The notes below the pieces were generated by a model that saw only the letters and a list, made by a program, of their open reading frames with translations, ran no database searches and was not told the origin of the DNA. From H111-94 sp034436045 (GTDB taxonomy: Bacteria; Chloroflexota; Ktedonobacteria; Ktedonobacterales; Ktedonobacteraceae), in contig DAOTVZ010000090.1 in assembly GCA_034436045.1 (NCBI GenBank), positions 1 to 40,476 on the forward strand: 40,476 bases of DNA, in the 5' to 3' direction. Position 1 is the stretch's first letter; every line of letters starts with the position of its first letter. The position numbers were made by a program, and so were the translations under genes. Positions 1 to 7,167 of the stretch are shown here, piece by piece.

Positions 1-1266
1 CCCATTCTAGGAAGTCTGATCGCGCTGATCCCACTGCAACAGGCCGGTGAGATTGCCAGGGGGCTGCAAAATCCCGCTCTGCTCACCCATATCCTGCCTA
101 TCGCCTTCTATGTCATCGGCAATGGCATTACCAGCCTGTTCACCGCCGTGTGCGCCAGCCTGATGCGGATGCGCATTGTGCTGATTATCAGCGGGCTGGC
201 GCAGGCGGTGCTGCTCGTGCTAGGTTTTGTGATACTTAAGTTAGGCTGGGGGATCGAGGGGCTGCTCTGGCTACTCGCGCTCACATCGCTAGTCACGTCG
301 CTGGCCTTCGCCGTCTGGCTGGCTCCTTTCCTTTTCGCGCGGCACGCCAGCTATCATCAGCCGGTGCGTCCCGTCCTTAAGCTGGGCATCTCTGCGTGGC
401 TTACGAATATCGTGACTGGTGCTTTTCTCAAACAGGTATCGATTATCTTGCTCAGCTACTTCGCCATCTCGCTGGTCGAGATTGGCTATTTCAATCTCTC
501 GTTTCAACTTGCGGACTCGGCGAATCTTCTGCTGGTAGCAGGTTTTGCCGGTGTCGGCGGCTCCGCCCTGGCAGCATCGTTCATCGGCCAGAACTACGAG
601 CGGCTGGCACGCTCCTGGCAGGTTCTCATCAAGGTCGAAACCTTACTGGCCGCGCCGATCCTGGTCTTCTGCCTGTTCAACGCCTCAAACATCACACATG
701 CGCTCTACGGCGCAAAATATGATCCCGTCGGGCCATTGCTGGCGATTTTCCTGTTCTTCAATATGCTTGTGCGCGTCCTCGGTACGACCATCCATCAATC
801 TACCCTGTACGTGGTGGGCAAGCCACGCCTCGTCGTCCTGAGTCAGTGGGTTGGGTTGATCGTCGTCATTGCCACCGGCATCCTGCTCATTCCCCACTTT
901 GGGCCAGCAGGAGCGCTGATCGCCGACGGCATCGCGCGCGTCGTCACGGGCCTGCTGTTGCTGCTCTTCCTGTGGCACGACCTGCCACGCAAATATCCAC
1001 TTGGCTTTACGTTACGGTTCCTGCTCGCGCTTACCCTGGCCGCGCTGCCCAGCATTCTCTGGCACCCCCAGAGCCGCGTGCTGCTCATCCTCTCCGGTTG
1101 CCTCTTTCTGCTGCTCTGCACCGCCTTGCTGTTGCTAATCAAACCGCTCACAGAGGAAGACCTGGAGATGCTGACCGGGGTACAACCGCGCCTGGTACCA
1201 TATTTACGTTATTTCGTGCGCACTCGCCCTGCACTGAAGCCGCAGCGTTCGACAATAGGTCACTAA
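1..1266 (+). CDS. Polysaccharide flippase, MATE/Wzx-like (5' partial)
   Basis: The reading frame is open from base 1, so the N-terminus lies outside the window; 421 residues are visible. They form a run of long hydrophobic helices separated by short basic loops, with a typical flippase loop around the Arg-Tyr-Asp-like turn near 715 (GAKYDPVGPLLAIFLFFNM). This is the layout of the C-terminal half of oligosaccharide/lipid-linked sugar flippases (MOP superfamily), which move undecaprenyl-linked saccharides across the inner membrane. The protein ends in a basic cytoplasmic tail. The stop codon is 4 bases before aat, so the two may be cotranscribed. The substrate cannot be read from sequence. MurJ is possible but less likely, since no MurJ-specific motif is visible. 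Confidence 0.75.
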   Translation, partial: PILGSLIALIPLQQAGEIARGLQNPALLTHILPIAFYVIGNGITSLFTAVCASLMRMRIVLIISGLAQAVLLVLGFVILKLGWGIEGLLWLLALTSLVTSLAFAVWLAPFLFARHASYHQPVRPVLKLGISAWLTNIVTGAFLKQVSIILLSYFAISLVEIGYFNLSFQLADSANLLLVAGFAGVGGSALAASFIGQNYERLARSWQVLIKVETLLAAPILVFCLFNASNITHALYGAKYDPVGPLLAIFLFFNMLVRVLGTTIHQSTLYVVGKPRLVVLSQWVGLIVVIATGILLIPHFGPAGALIADGIARVVTGLLLLLFLWHDLPRKYPLGFTLRFLLALTLAALPSILWHPQSRVLLILSGCLFLLLCTALLLLIKPLTEEDLEMLTGVQPRLVPYLRYFVRTRPALKPQRSTIGH

Positions 1267-1270
1267 GACA

Positions 1271-1867
1271 ATGGCAAGCAAACAGCAACAAAGCTTAGAC
1301 CCCTGGCTGGTAGTCAACGCTTACGCCAGGGGCATTTTCCCAATGGCCGATGAAAACGACGGGAGTATCTATTGGTACGCCCCCGATCCGCGAGCTATTC
1401 TTGAACACGAGAATCTGCACGTTTCACGCTCATTACGTGCCACGATCCGTAAAGGTATCTATGAGATACGTATGGACACGGCCTTCGAGCAGGTTATGCG
1501 CGGCTGCGCCAACCGCTCCAGCACCTGGATTAACGAAGAGTTTATCAAAACCTATACCTATTTGCATAAGCAGGGCCTGGCCCATAGCGTAGAGGCATGG
1601 CGCGACGGCAAACTGGTGGGCGGACTGTACGGCGTCGCGCTCGGTGCCGCCTTTATGGGCGAAAGCATGTTCTCTTATGCCACCGATGCCTCGAAAGTCT
1701 GCCTGGTGGCGCTGGTTGCGCATCTTAAAACGCGCGGCTATGTGCTGCATGACACACAATTTTTGACACCCCATCTGGCGAGTCTGGGCGTGACCGAAAT
1801 TCCCCGCCGTATCTATGAGCAACGTCTGCGGAACGCGCTAACGCGGCCCTGTCGCTGGTCAGATTAA
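1271..1867 (+). CDS. aat: Leucyl/phenylalanyl-tRNA--protein transferase
   Basis: Transfers Leu or Phe from aminoacyl-tRNA to proteins with N-terminal Lys/Arg, creating N-degrons for ClpS/ClpAP-type proteolysis in the cytoplasm. The 198-residue protein carries the family signature in order: GIFPM at 21-25, WYAPDPRA at 35-42, LHVSRS at 49-54, then GGLYGVALGAAFMGESMFS at 117-135 and DTQFLTPHLASLG at 161-173, ending in EIPRR. It is slightly shorter than the E. coli enzyme (about 234 residues), mostly because the N-terminus is shorter, as in many Aat proteins outside Proteobacteria. The ATG lies 4 bases after the flippase stop with only a weak Shine-Dalgarno, suggesting coupling. The recoding-free N-degron partner genes are not in the window. 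Confidence 0.95.
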   Translation: MASKQQQSLDPWLVVNAYARGIFPMADENDGSIYWYAPDPRAILEHENLHVSRSLRATIRKGIYEIRMDTAFEQVMRGCANRSSTWINEEFIKTYTYLHKQGLAHSVEAWRDGKLVGGLYGVALGAAFMGESMFSYATDASKVCLVALVAHLKTRGYVLHDTQFLTPHLASLGVTEIPRRIYEQRLRNALTRPCRWSD

Positions 1868-1890
1868 CGCGGCAAGATCATTGAGTCCTA

Positions 1891-2805
1891 CTACGCTTCG
1901 GGGGCACCGGAGATACCGGGCAACTCGTCTATCTCTTCTTCCTCAACCTCTTCATACAGAGCAGCCTCACGCGCCTCGGCCAGCCTCTGTCTACGCTCAT
2001 CGCTCAGACGCATCTGCTGCTCCATGTAGCCGAGCCACTTAAAGAACAGCGGCGTCATGACGATAAAATCCACCACACCGGGCAACAGCAGTAAAGCCCC
2101 GGCAGCAGATTGGTCGGTAGCTGCGGAAATCCCTAGCTGGGCTGGCACGTGATAGTATGGGTAAATCACGCCGCCGGTATAGACGTAGATGAAGGCCATA
2201 ATGTCAATGGGCAGGCCATCGAAGAAGGTATACACGATCTGCGCCGGATACCCATAATGCTTCCACTCCTGCACCGAGCCAACCAGGGGCCACCAGTTGA
2301 AGAGCGAAACCAGGAAGATGCTGATTAGCTCCACATGATAGAGCAGTGGATTGAGCAAGGCGAGATGATAAAAGAGCGGCGAGTGCCAGAGTAAGAAGAC
2401 AATATTAAAGAGCAGCGAGTCCAGTACTGGATGGGTGAGAATACGGCCCAGACCACGCGCGACGGGTGTATTTGTGAAAGGCTTCAGCAAGGCCTCGGAA
2501 CAGCCAAATAGTATCAAGGGAGCGCAGAAGGTTGTTAGCACCACAATTTGAATCATATGGGCCAGAAACAACTGTGTGCGCGCAATGGTATCAATCGGCG
2601 TCAGCAGCATCAGGGCCATAAGCAGTACGCCACCAAAAAAGGCGATGATACGCACGGTCGTCACAGGAGTAGTCATACCATTCCGCTCTGCTACACGTTG
2701 CGCTCTGCGTATACCCAGTACATAGACTACACAAAGCAGAATTAAAAAGGTCAGCGAACCCGGACTCCAGGGCCAGACATTTGATAAACCAGATGGCATT
2801 GACAT
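1891..2805 (-). CDS. ctaG: Cytochrome c oxidase assembly factor CtaG (caa3 type)
   Basis: A 304-residue polytopic membrane protein of the caa3_CtaG family, needed to mature caa3-type cytochrome oxidase in Gram-positive-like bacteria (Bacillus CtaG; distinct from the Cox11 protein also called CtaG). About seven hydrophobic helices are visible, with the family's His-rich transmembrane positions: FLAHMIQIVVL, LLWHSPLFYHLALL and the LFNWWPLVGS segment. A charged, Glu-rich cytoplasmic tail ends the protein. I prefer the ATG at 2803-2805: GGAG sits 6 bases upstream. A GTG at 2815-2817 would extend it by 4 codons but overlaps that ribosome site. No oxidase subunit genes are adjacent, so it stands alone here. 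It diverges from the glycerate kinase gene. Confidence 0.88.
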   Translation of the reverse strand: MSMPSGLSNVWPWSPGSLTFLILLCVVYVLGIRRAQRVAERNGMTTPVTTVRIIAFFGGVLLMALMLLTPIDTIARTQLFLAHMIQIVVLTTFCAPLILFGCSEALLKPFTNTPVARGLGRILTHPVLDSLLFNIVFLLWHSPLFYHLALLNPLLYHVELISIFLVSLFNWWPLVGSVQEWKHYGYPAQIVYTFFDGLPIDIMAFIYVYTGGVIYPYYHVPAQLGISAATDQSAAGALLLLPGVVDFIVMTPLFFKWLGYMEQQMRLSDERRQRLAEAREAALYEEVEEEEIDELPGISGAPEA

Positions 2806-2862
2806 AGGACACTCCACAGATGTCTAAAGACGGGTCAAGCATTGTTATTTTTAGTCATGCTT

Positions 2863-2891
2863 AGTATAGGGCAGAAAAACCAGCGATGCAA
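2863..2891 (-). promoter_or_regulatory. Promoter of ctaG
   Basis: Read on the minus strand, a TATACT -10 (plus coordinates 2863-2868) and a TTGCAT -35 (2886-2891) are separated by exactly 17 bases, about 60 bases upstream of the ctaG start. The -35 is a weak match (3/6). Confidence 0.45.
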
Positions 2892-2918
2892 ATAACCGCA
2901 CCCCATATTTGTTATAAT
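2890..2918 (+). promoter_or_regulatory. Extended -10 promoter of the glycerate kinase gene
   Basis: A perfect TATAAT at 2913-2918 is preceded by TG one base upstream (TGTTATAAT), an extended -10. There is no good -35 at the expected spot (2890-2895), which overlaps the -35 of the divergent ctaG promoter. The predicted start near 2925 leaves a leader of about 55 bases. Confidence 0.5.
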
Positions 2919-2978
2919 GTTCCGTAGACAAGCATCGATACAGAGATAATGTAGCAGACAAACTAAGGAGCAGTCCCC

Positions 2979-4148
2979 ATGCGTATTGTCATCGCCCCAC
3001 AATCTCTCAAAGGGAGTCTGACCGCCGCAGAGGCCGGTCGCGCCATCGCTCGTGGCGTAAAAGCAGTTTATCCAGAGGCTGAGACGGTGATTGTACCGGT
3101 GGCCGACGGTGGAGAAGGCACTGTGCAGGCACTGGTTGACGCGACGGGCGGGCGCATCATCGAGCAGGTTGTCACAGGGCCGCTCAACGATCCCGTGAAC
3201 GCTTTTTTTGGCATACTCGGCGACGGGCAGACAGCGGCTATTGAGATGGCGGCAGCAGCAGGATTGCCACTTGTGCCACCCTCGCTACGCGACCCGCGCA
3301 TCACGACGACCTACGGCGTGGGCGAACTGATCCTCGCCGCTCTCAATCTCGGTTGTCGTCACTTTATCATCGGTATTGGCGGCAGCGCCACCAACGACGG
3401 TGGCGCAGGCATGGCGCAGGCGCTCGGTATCTCGCTCACGGATGTCAACGGCAAAGAGATCGCACGCGGCGGTGCAGCACTAGCTCACCTGACACATATC
3501 GATCTTAGCAAAATGGACCCACGGCTGCGCGAATGTACCTTCGAGGTGGCTTCGGATGTTACGAACCCCTTATGCGGCCCGCTCGGTGCCTCAGCAGTCT
3601 ATGGCCCACAAAAGGGCGCTACACCTGAGACAGTAGCAGAACTCGATCAGGCACTCGACCACTATGCGCAGATTATCGAGCAAGACCTGCACCGTTCTGT
3701 GCGCGACATCGCGGGCGCAGGCGCAGCAGGTGGTCTGGGTGCTGGTCTGATCGCCTTTCTCAATGCCCAACTGCGTCCCGGCGCGCAGATCGTGTTAGAG
3801 GCTGTTCACCTGGAAGAGACGTTGCCTGGCAGTGACCTGGTGATTACCGGCGAGGGGCAGCTTGATATACAGACCGGCTACGGCAAAAGCGTTGGCGCGG
3901 TCGCCGCCCTGGCCAAAGGGTTTGACTTACCGGTACTTGCCATTGCCGGTGGTCTGGGGTTACACTATCGTAGTGTATACGAACTGGGCATCGACGCAGT
4001 AACCGTACTTCCTTCCGGCCCGCAAAGCCTGGAGTATGCTATTGCGCACGCTGATGAGCTTATGAGTGACGCCACCGAACGCGCGCTGCTCATGCTCAAA
4101 CTAGGCATGAAATTGGCGGAAAAAAGCCACCCAAAAACACCCTCTTGA
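2979..4148 (+). CDS. Glycerate kinase (GarK/GlxK family)
   Basis: Phosphorylates D-glycerate with ATP, normally to 2-phosphoglycerate in this family (glycerate 2-kinase, GarK/GlxK type), feeding glycerate from glyoxylate, glucarate or serine metabolism into lower glycolysis. The 389-residue length is typical. Family motifs: IAPQSLKGSLTA at the N-terminus, VADGGEGT at 41-48, GIGGSATNDGGAGMAQALG at 132-150, and an ITGEGQLDIQTGYGKS segment near the C-terminal third. The ATG is preceded by AAGGAG at 8 bases. It diverges from ctaG and has no pathway neighbours (no tartronate semialdehyde reductase or glyoxylate carboligase in the window), so the physiological source of glycerate is unclear. Confidence 0.95.
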   Translation: MRIVIAPQSLKGSLTAAEAGRAIARGVKAVYPEAETVIVPVADGGEGTVQALVDATGGRIIEQVVTGPLNDPVNAFFGILGDGQTAAIEMAAAAGLPLVPPSLRDPRITTTYGVGELILAALNLGCRHFIIGIGGSATNDGGAGMAQALGISLTDVNGKEIARGGAALAHLTHIDLSKMDPRLRECTFEVASDVTNPLCGPLGASAVYGPQKGATPETVAELDQALDHYAQIIEQDLHRSVRDIAGAGAAGGLGAGLIAFLNAQLRPGAQIVLEAVHLEETLPGSDLVITGEGQLDIQTGYGKSVGAVAALAKGFDLPVLAIAGGLGLHYRSVYELGIDAVTVLPSGPQSLEYAIAHADELMSDATERALLMLKLGMKLAEKSHPKTPS

Positions 4149-4436
4149 TCGTCTTTACTACAGAAGGATGATAGTGATAAAGGTAAAGCGAAGAAGACAG
4201 ATGACAATCTCCACATGTACAGAAACGTACTATACACAAACATCTGTTCGCAATGGTCGGAATTTTTGGACTGAAAAAGAAGTTGTATCTAGTACAAGGT
4301 TGTAATCCGTATAGGTATCAAGCAGACCTTAATAAAGGTTATGAGCTACTCTACATGGAGCCTGATATTCCCGCTATCGGGCCGCACTCAACCCTGTAGC
4401 TTTTTCTCATTACCGTTTTAAGAGGGAGTCAGTAAA

Positions 4437-4640
4437 ATGGCCGAAAATTCATCTTATACAACCGGTGGGATGGACATGGAGCGTCTGCTGCAGATGGGGT
4501 TTACCGAAGAAGAAGCATTGCGTCTCATTCATATGCGCGATAACGTTTTTGCTCAGGGTGAGTATCGTGAACTCCTGGAAGAGAGTCGGCGTCTGGATTT
4601 CATTCGCTGGCTTGTTGATCACAATCGTCTCAGCCGATAA
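4437..4640 (+). CDS. Small hypothetical protein, 67 residues
   Basis: I do not recognise a named family. The gene is supported by a GGGAG ribosome site 8 bases before the ATG, clean codon use, and a strong intrinsic terminator 100 bases after the stop. The protein is soluble, acidic then basic, and mostly helical. Residues 14-30 (MERLLQMGFTEEEALRL) resemble the first helices of a UBA-like fold, including the Met-Gly-Phe turn, but the rest (RRLDFIRWLVDHNRLSR) reads like a short helical tail of the kind seen in small DNA- or protein-binding domains. It has its own unit: nothing co-directional follows before the terminator, and RNase P RNA lies convergent downstream. Function unknown. Confidence 0.65.
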   Translation: MAENSSYTTGGMDMERLLQMGFTEEEALRLIHMRDNVFAQGEYRELLEESRRLDFIRWLVDHNRLSR

Positions 4641-4739
4641 CTACCGCTGACACCCACGCTGAAAATTCGTCTCGTGCAATTAATAAACCACTCTCTCTAA
4701 TGCTTCAGTCAGCAGGAGATATTCACCCATCAACGCACA

Positions 4740-4797
4740 GCGACCGCAAAGCCCAGTACCTTATTGCTGATAAGCTTTGCGGTCGCCTTTCTTTTCG
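4740..4797 (+). terminator. Intrinsic terminator after the 67-residue gene
   Basis: A 13-bp perfect stem (4740-4752 with 4774-4786, GCGACCGCAAAGC) and a 21-base loop are followed by CTTTCTTTTC. The T-rich tail is on the plus side only, so it mainly serves the upstream small gene. It lies just beyond the 3' end of the RNase P RNA, which is read the other way. Confidence 0.75.
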
Positions 4798-4806
4798 CAT
4801 TGCGGT

Positions 4807-5257
4807 GGGCAGGTCTGAGAAACCCATAAGCCGAATTCTGTGCTGAGAGTACCTTACGATGCTCTCAGTGGCAATCATCTATCCAGGGTGTCAGTTACCT
4901 GACACCTCAAGCGACCAACCCGAAGGTTGACAGGCGAGCCACCTGCGAGCGGCCCAGGGGCCGCTCACCTTCTATTCGGTCTTGCTCCAGATGGGGTTTA
5001 CCCGTCCAGCCAGTCACCTGGCCGCCGGTGAAGCTCTTACCTCACCATTTCACCCTTACCCGTCTACGCACAGCCTACCTTACGAAAGGTAGGCTGCATG
5101 GCGGGCGGTATGTTTCTGTGGCACTTTCCTTGAGGTCACCCTCACTGGCCATTAGCCAGCATCCTGCTCTGTGGAGTTCGGACTTTCCTCGGCGAAGTCA
5201 GACGAGGCAGAGCATCGTCAGCCTCGCCGCGATTGCCTGTTTTTCTCAGACCTGCCC
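4807..5257 (-). ncRNA. rnpB: RNase P RNA (bacterial, A-like)
   Basis: Catalytic RNA of RNase P, which removes the 5' leader of tRNA precursors. On the minus strand the conserved core is unmistakable: GAGGAAAGTCCGAACTCC followed by ACAGAGCAGGATGCTGG near the 5' end, then GGGTAAGGGTGAAA, a GAGGTAAGAGC segment, GACGGGTAAACCCC, GGAGCAAGACCGAATAG, ATAGATGATTGCC and the terminal ACAGAATTCGGCTTA. The ends close a P1 helix of 15 bp (GGGCAGGTCTGAGAA at 5257-5243 pairing with 4807-4821), which sets the coordinates. At about 451 nt it is longer than the usual 350-400. The extra length appears to sit in the P12 and P3-like arms, such as the AGCCTACCTTTC hairpin near 5085. Confidence 0.95.
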
Positions 5258-5266
5258 ATATAGGAT

Positions 5267-5296
5267 AACATATTCCGTCAATATTTTCGTCCACAA
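5267..5296 (-). promoter_or_regulatory. Candidate promoter of rnpB
   Basis: On the minus strand a TTGTGG -35 (5291-5296) and TATGTT -10 (5267-5272) are 18 bases apart and end about 9 bases before the first base of the P1 helix. Both hexamers are only partial matches. Confidence 0.35.
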
Positions 5297-5308
5297 GCGT
5301 TGCGCTTG
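5294..5308. promoter_or_regulatory. 15-bp palindrome between the rnpB and selD promoters
   Basis: CAAGCGTTGCGCTTG is two perfect 6-bp arms around TTG. It overlaps the -35 region of both divergent promoters, so it could be an operator, although the symmetry may be chance. No matching regulator gene is seen. Confidence 0.3.
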
Positions 5309-5328
5309 ACGCGAAAACACGCTACAAT
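5300..5328 (+). promoter_or_regulatory. Promoter of the selD-rnc-rpoN unit
   Basis: TTGCGC (5300-5305) and TACAAT (5323-5328) are separated by 17 bases, about 48 bases upstream of the selD ATG. Confidence 0.45.
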
Positions 5329-5375
5329 GTGCCAGGACAAAGGTTATGAATCGAGGAGTATAAGGATAAACTGGT

Positions 5376-6434
5376 ATGTCTACTTCCAGGCAGATTCGCT
5401 TGACATCTCTGGCCAGTTGTGCCGGTTGAGCAGCGAAAATGGGGCCAGAGGCCCTGGCGCAGGTCGTGCGTCCACTCACCCAACATAACGTTCCGAGCGA
5501 TCTGCTCGTGGGCCTGCATGCAGCCGACGATGCGGCGGTTTATCGTGTCAATGAGCAACAGGCCATTATTAGCACCGCCGATTTCTTCCCGCCGGTCGTT
5601 GACGACCCGTTTGCCTATGGAGCCATCGCCGCCGCCAATGCGCTGAGCGATATCTACGCAATGGGCGGTCAGGTACTAATGGCGATTAATCTTGTCGCCT
5701 GGCCCGATAACCTGGACTATACCATCCTCAGCGAAATTCTGCGCGGAGGAGCCGATATTGTGGCTCAGGCCGGGGGCGCTATCGCCGGCGGACATACTGT
5801 GACGGATCGAGAGCCGAAATATGGTCTCTCGGTGACAGGCATCGTCCACCCACAACATATTCTCACCAAGGGCGGGGCCAGAGAGGGCGATCTGCTCATC
5901 TTGAGCAAACCACTTGGCACCGGCCTGATTACTACTGCACACAAACGCGACAAGGTTGAGGCCAGCGACCTGGAGGCTGCGACACAGTCGATGATGCGCC
6001 TCAACAAAGAGGCCAGCGCGGCCCTGGTTCGGGCGGGAGATGCCGTTCATGCCGTCACCGATATCACCGGCTTTGGTCTGCTGGGACACGCCTGGGAGAT
6101 GGCGATGCAAAGTCATGCCGGTATGCGCTTTAGCTACGATGCGCTGCCGCTCCTGCCCAACGCGCTGCATTATGCGGAACTAGGCTGTGTGCCAGGAGGT
6201 ACGCATCGTAACGAAGAGTACTTCTCACCGCATGTGCATTTCGTAAAGCATCTCGACACTGCCGAGCGCGACATTCTGTGGGATCCGCAAACATCGGGCG
6301 GACTCTTCGCCGCCATTGACCCCACGCTCTGGCCACGCCTGGCCGCGCTGGCACCGGAGATCACCTTCTGGCATATTGGTGAGGTGACAGCTCGCACGCA
6401 GAACGCAGAGGATGTGCTGCTGGAGGTTCTTTGA
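5376..6434 (+). CDS. selD: Selenide, water dikinase; in-frame TGA read as selenocysteine
   Basis: Makes selenophosphate from selenide and ATP, the selenium donor for selenocysteine and 2-selenouridine. I start the gene at ATG 5376 (AAGGA 9 bases upstream). The frame then runs IRLTSLASCAG, an in-frame TGA at 5427-5429 (residue 18), and AAKMGPEALAQVV. The TGA falls where SelD has its catalytic Cys or Sec, with the essential Lys three residues later (K21), as for Cys17/Lys20 of E. coli. Downstream the whole protein is normal: ISTADFFPPVVDDP, AAANALSDIYAMGG, GGHTVTD, DITGFGLLGHAWEMA and WDPQTSGGLF. Total 352 residues. A call from the internal ATG at 5439 would give a 331-residue protein without the active site. 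A hairpin fitting a bacterial SECIS follows the TGA. The stop overlaps the start region of rnc. Confidence 0.93.
5427..5456 (+). promoter_or_regulatory. UGA codon and bacterial SECIS-like hairpin in selD
   Basis: After the TGA (5427-5429) a GC-rich hairpin has the stem GGGCC (5442-5446) with GGCCC (5450-5454), extended by two G-U pairs, and the apical loop AGA (5447-5449). The loop begins 17 bases after the TGA and has G as its second base. Both points fit the bacterial SECIS rule for SelB binding (loop about 16-37 bases downstream, G in the first two loop positions). Confidence 0.75.
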
Positions 6435-6437
6435 TGT

Positions 6438-7127
6438 ATGTATGAAGCATTGGAGCAAACGTTAGGCATCCATTTTCAAAATCCTGAATTGCTACAGCTC
6501 GCACTGACCCATCGCTCCTACATCTACGAGAGCGCGGGCGAAGGTAAGACATCGAATGAACGACTCGAATTTCTCGGCGATTCGATTCTGGCTATGATTA
6601 GCGCGGATTTTCTCTACCGCACCTATCCACAACTGAGCGAGGGCGAGCTATCAGATGCCCGCGCCATGCTGGTACGCACGGAGACGCTGGCAGGTTTCGC
6701 ACAGGAGATTCAGTTGGGAAATTTCCTGCTTATGGGCAAGGGTGAGCATGCCACCGGTGGTGGCCCCCGCGTGCAAGCCTCAGCCTTTGAGGCACTGCTG
6801 GCCGCCATCTATCTGGATCAGGGGCTGGAGACTGTCCGGCAGTTTCTCCTGCCACGCCTGCAACCTATTGCAGATCGCATCGTCAGCAAGCGCCTGTTTA
6901 AGGATAACAAATCACGCTTTCAGGAACTGGCACAGGCATACGACGGCATTACACCCTCGTATCGCCTGGTCAACCAGGAGGGGCCATCGCATAACCGCGA
7001 ATTTACCATCGAGGTGATGCTCGGCAATCAGGTTGCTGGTCGTGGTCAGGGTCGCAACAAGCAAAGCGCCGAACAAGCCGCCGCACGAGCTGCGTTGATT
7101 GAACGCGGCTGGTTGGAAGAACTATAG
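6438..7127 (+). CDS. rnc: Ribonuclease III
   Basis: Double-strand-specific endoribonuclease that processes rRNA precursors and structured mRNAs. At 229 residues it has the normal two-domain layout: RNase III domain with the signature NERLEFLGDS at 40-49 (metal ligands E41, E44, D48 in the family scheme) and EALLAAIYLD at 117-126, then a C-terminal dsRNA-binding domain from about 153 (KSRFQELAQAYDG through QSAEQAAARAAL). E117 is present, but the partner Asp found at 114 in E. coli is Ser here. The ATG lies 3 bases after the selD stop, with GGAGG 11 bases upstream inside selD, so translation is probably coupled. rpoN follows 40 bases later. Confidence 0.95.
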   Translation: MYEALEQTLGIHFQNPELLQLALTHRSYIYESAGEGKTSNERLEFLGDSILAMISADFLYRTYPQLSEGELSDARAMLVRTETLAGFAQEIQLGNFLLMGKGEHATGGGPRVQASAFEALLAAIYLDQGLETVRQFLLPRLQPIADRIVSKRLFKDNKSRFQELAQAYDGITPSYRLVNQEGPSHNREFTIEVMLGNQVAGRGQGRNKQSAEQAAARAALIERGWLEEL

Positions 7128-7167
7128 AGTATTCCCTGAGAGAGCATTTAAGGGACGACGAAGTGCC

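Noticed and set aside
5427..5429. TGA as an inactivating mutation of selD
   Set aside because: The position, the flanking motif and the hairpin after it fit selenocysteine, and the rest of the frame is undamaged.
5439..6434. selD starting at the internal ATG 5439
   Set aside because: This start removes the catalytic residue and the conserved N-terminal segment that continues upstream in frame.
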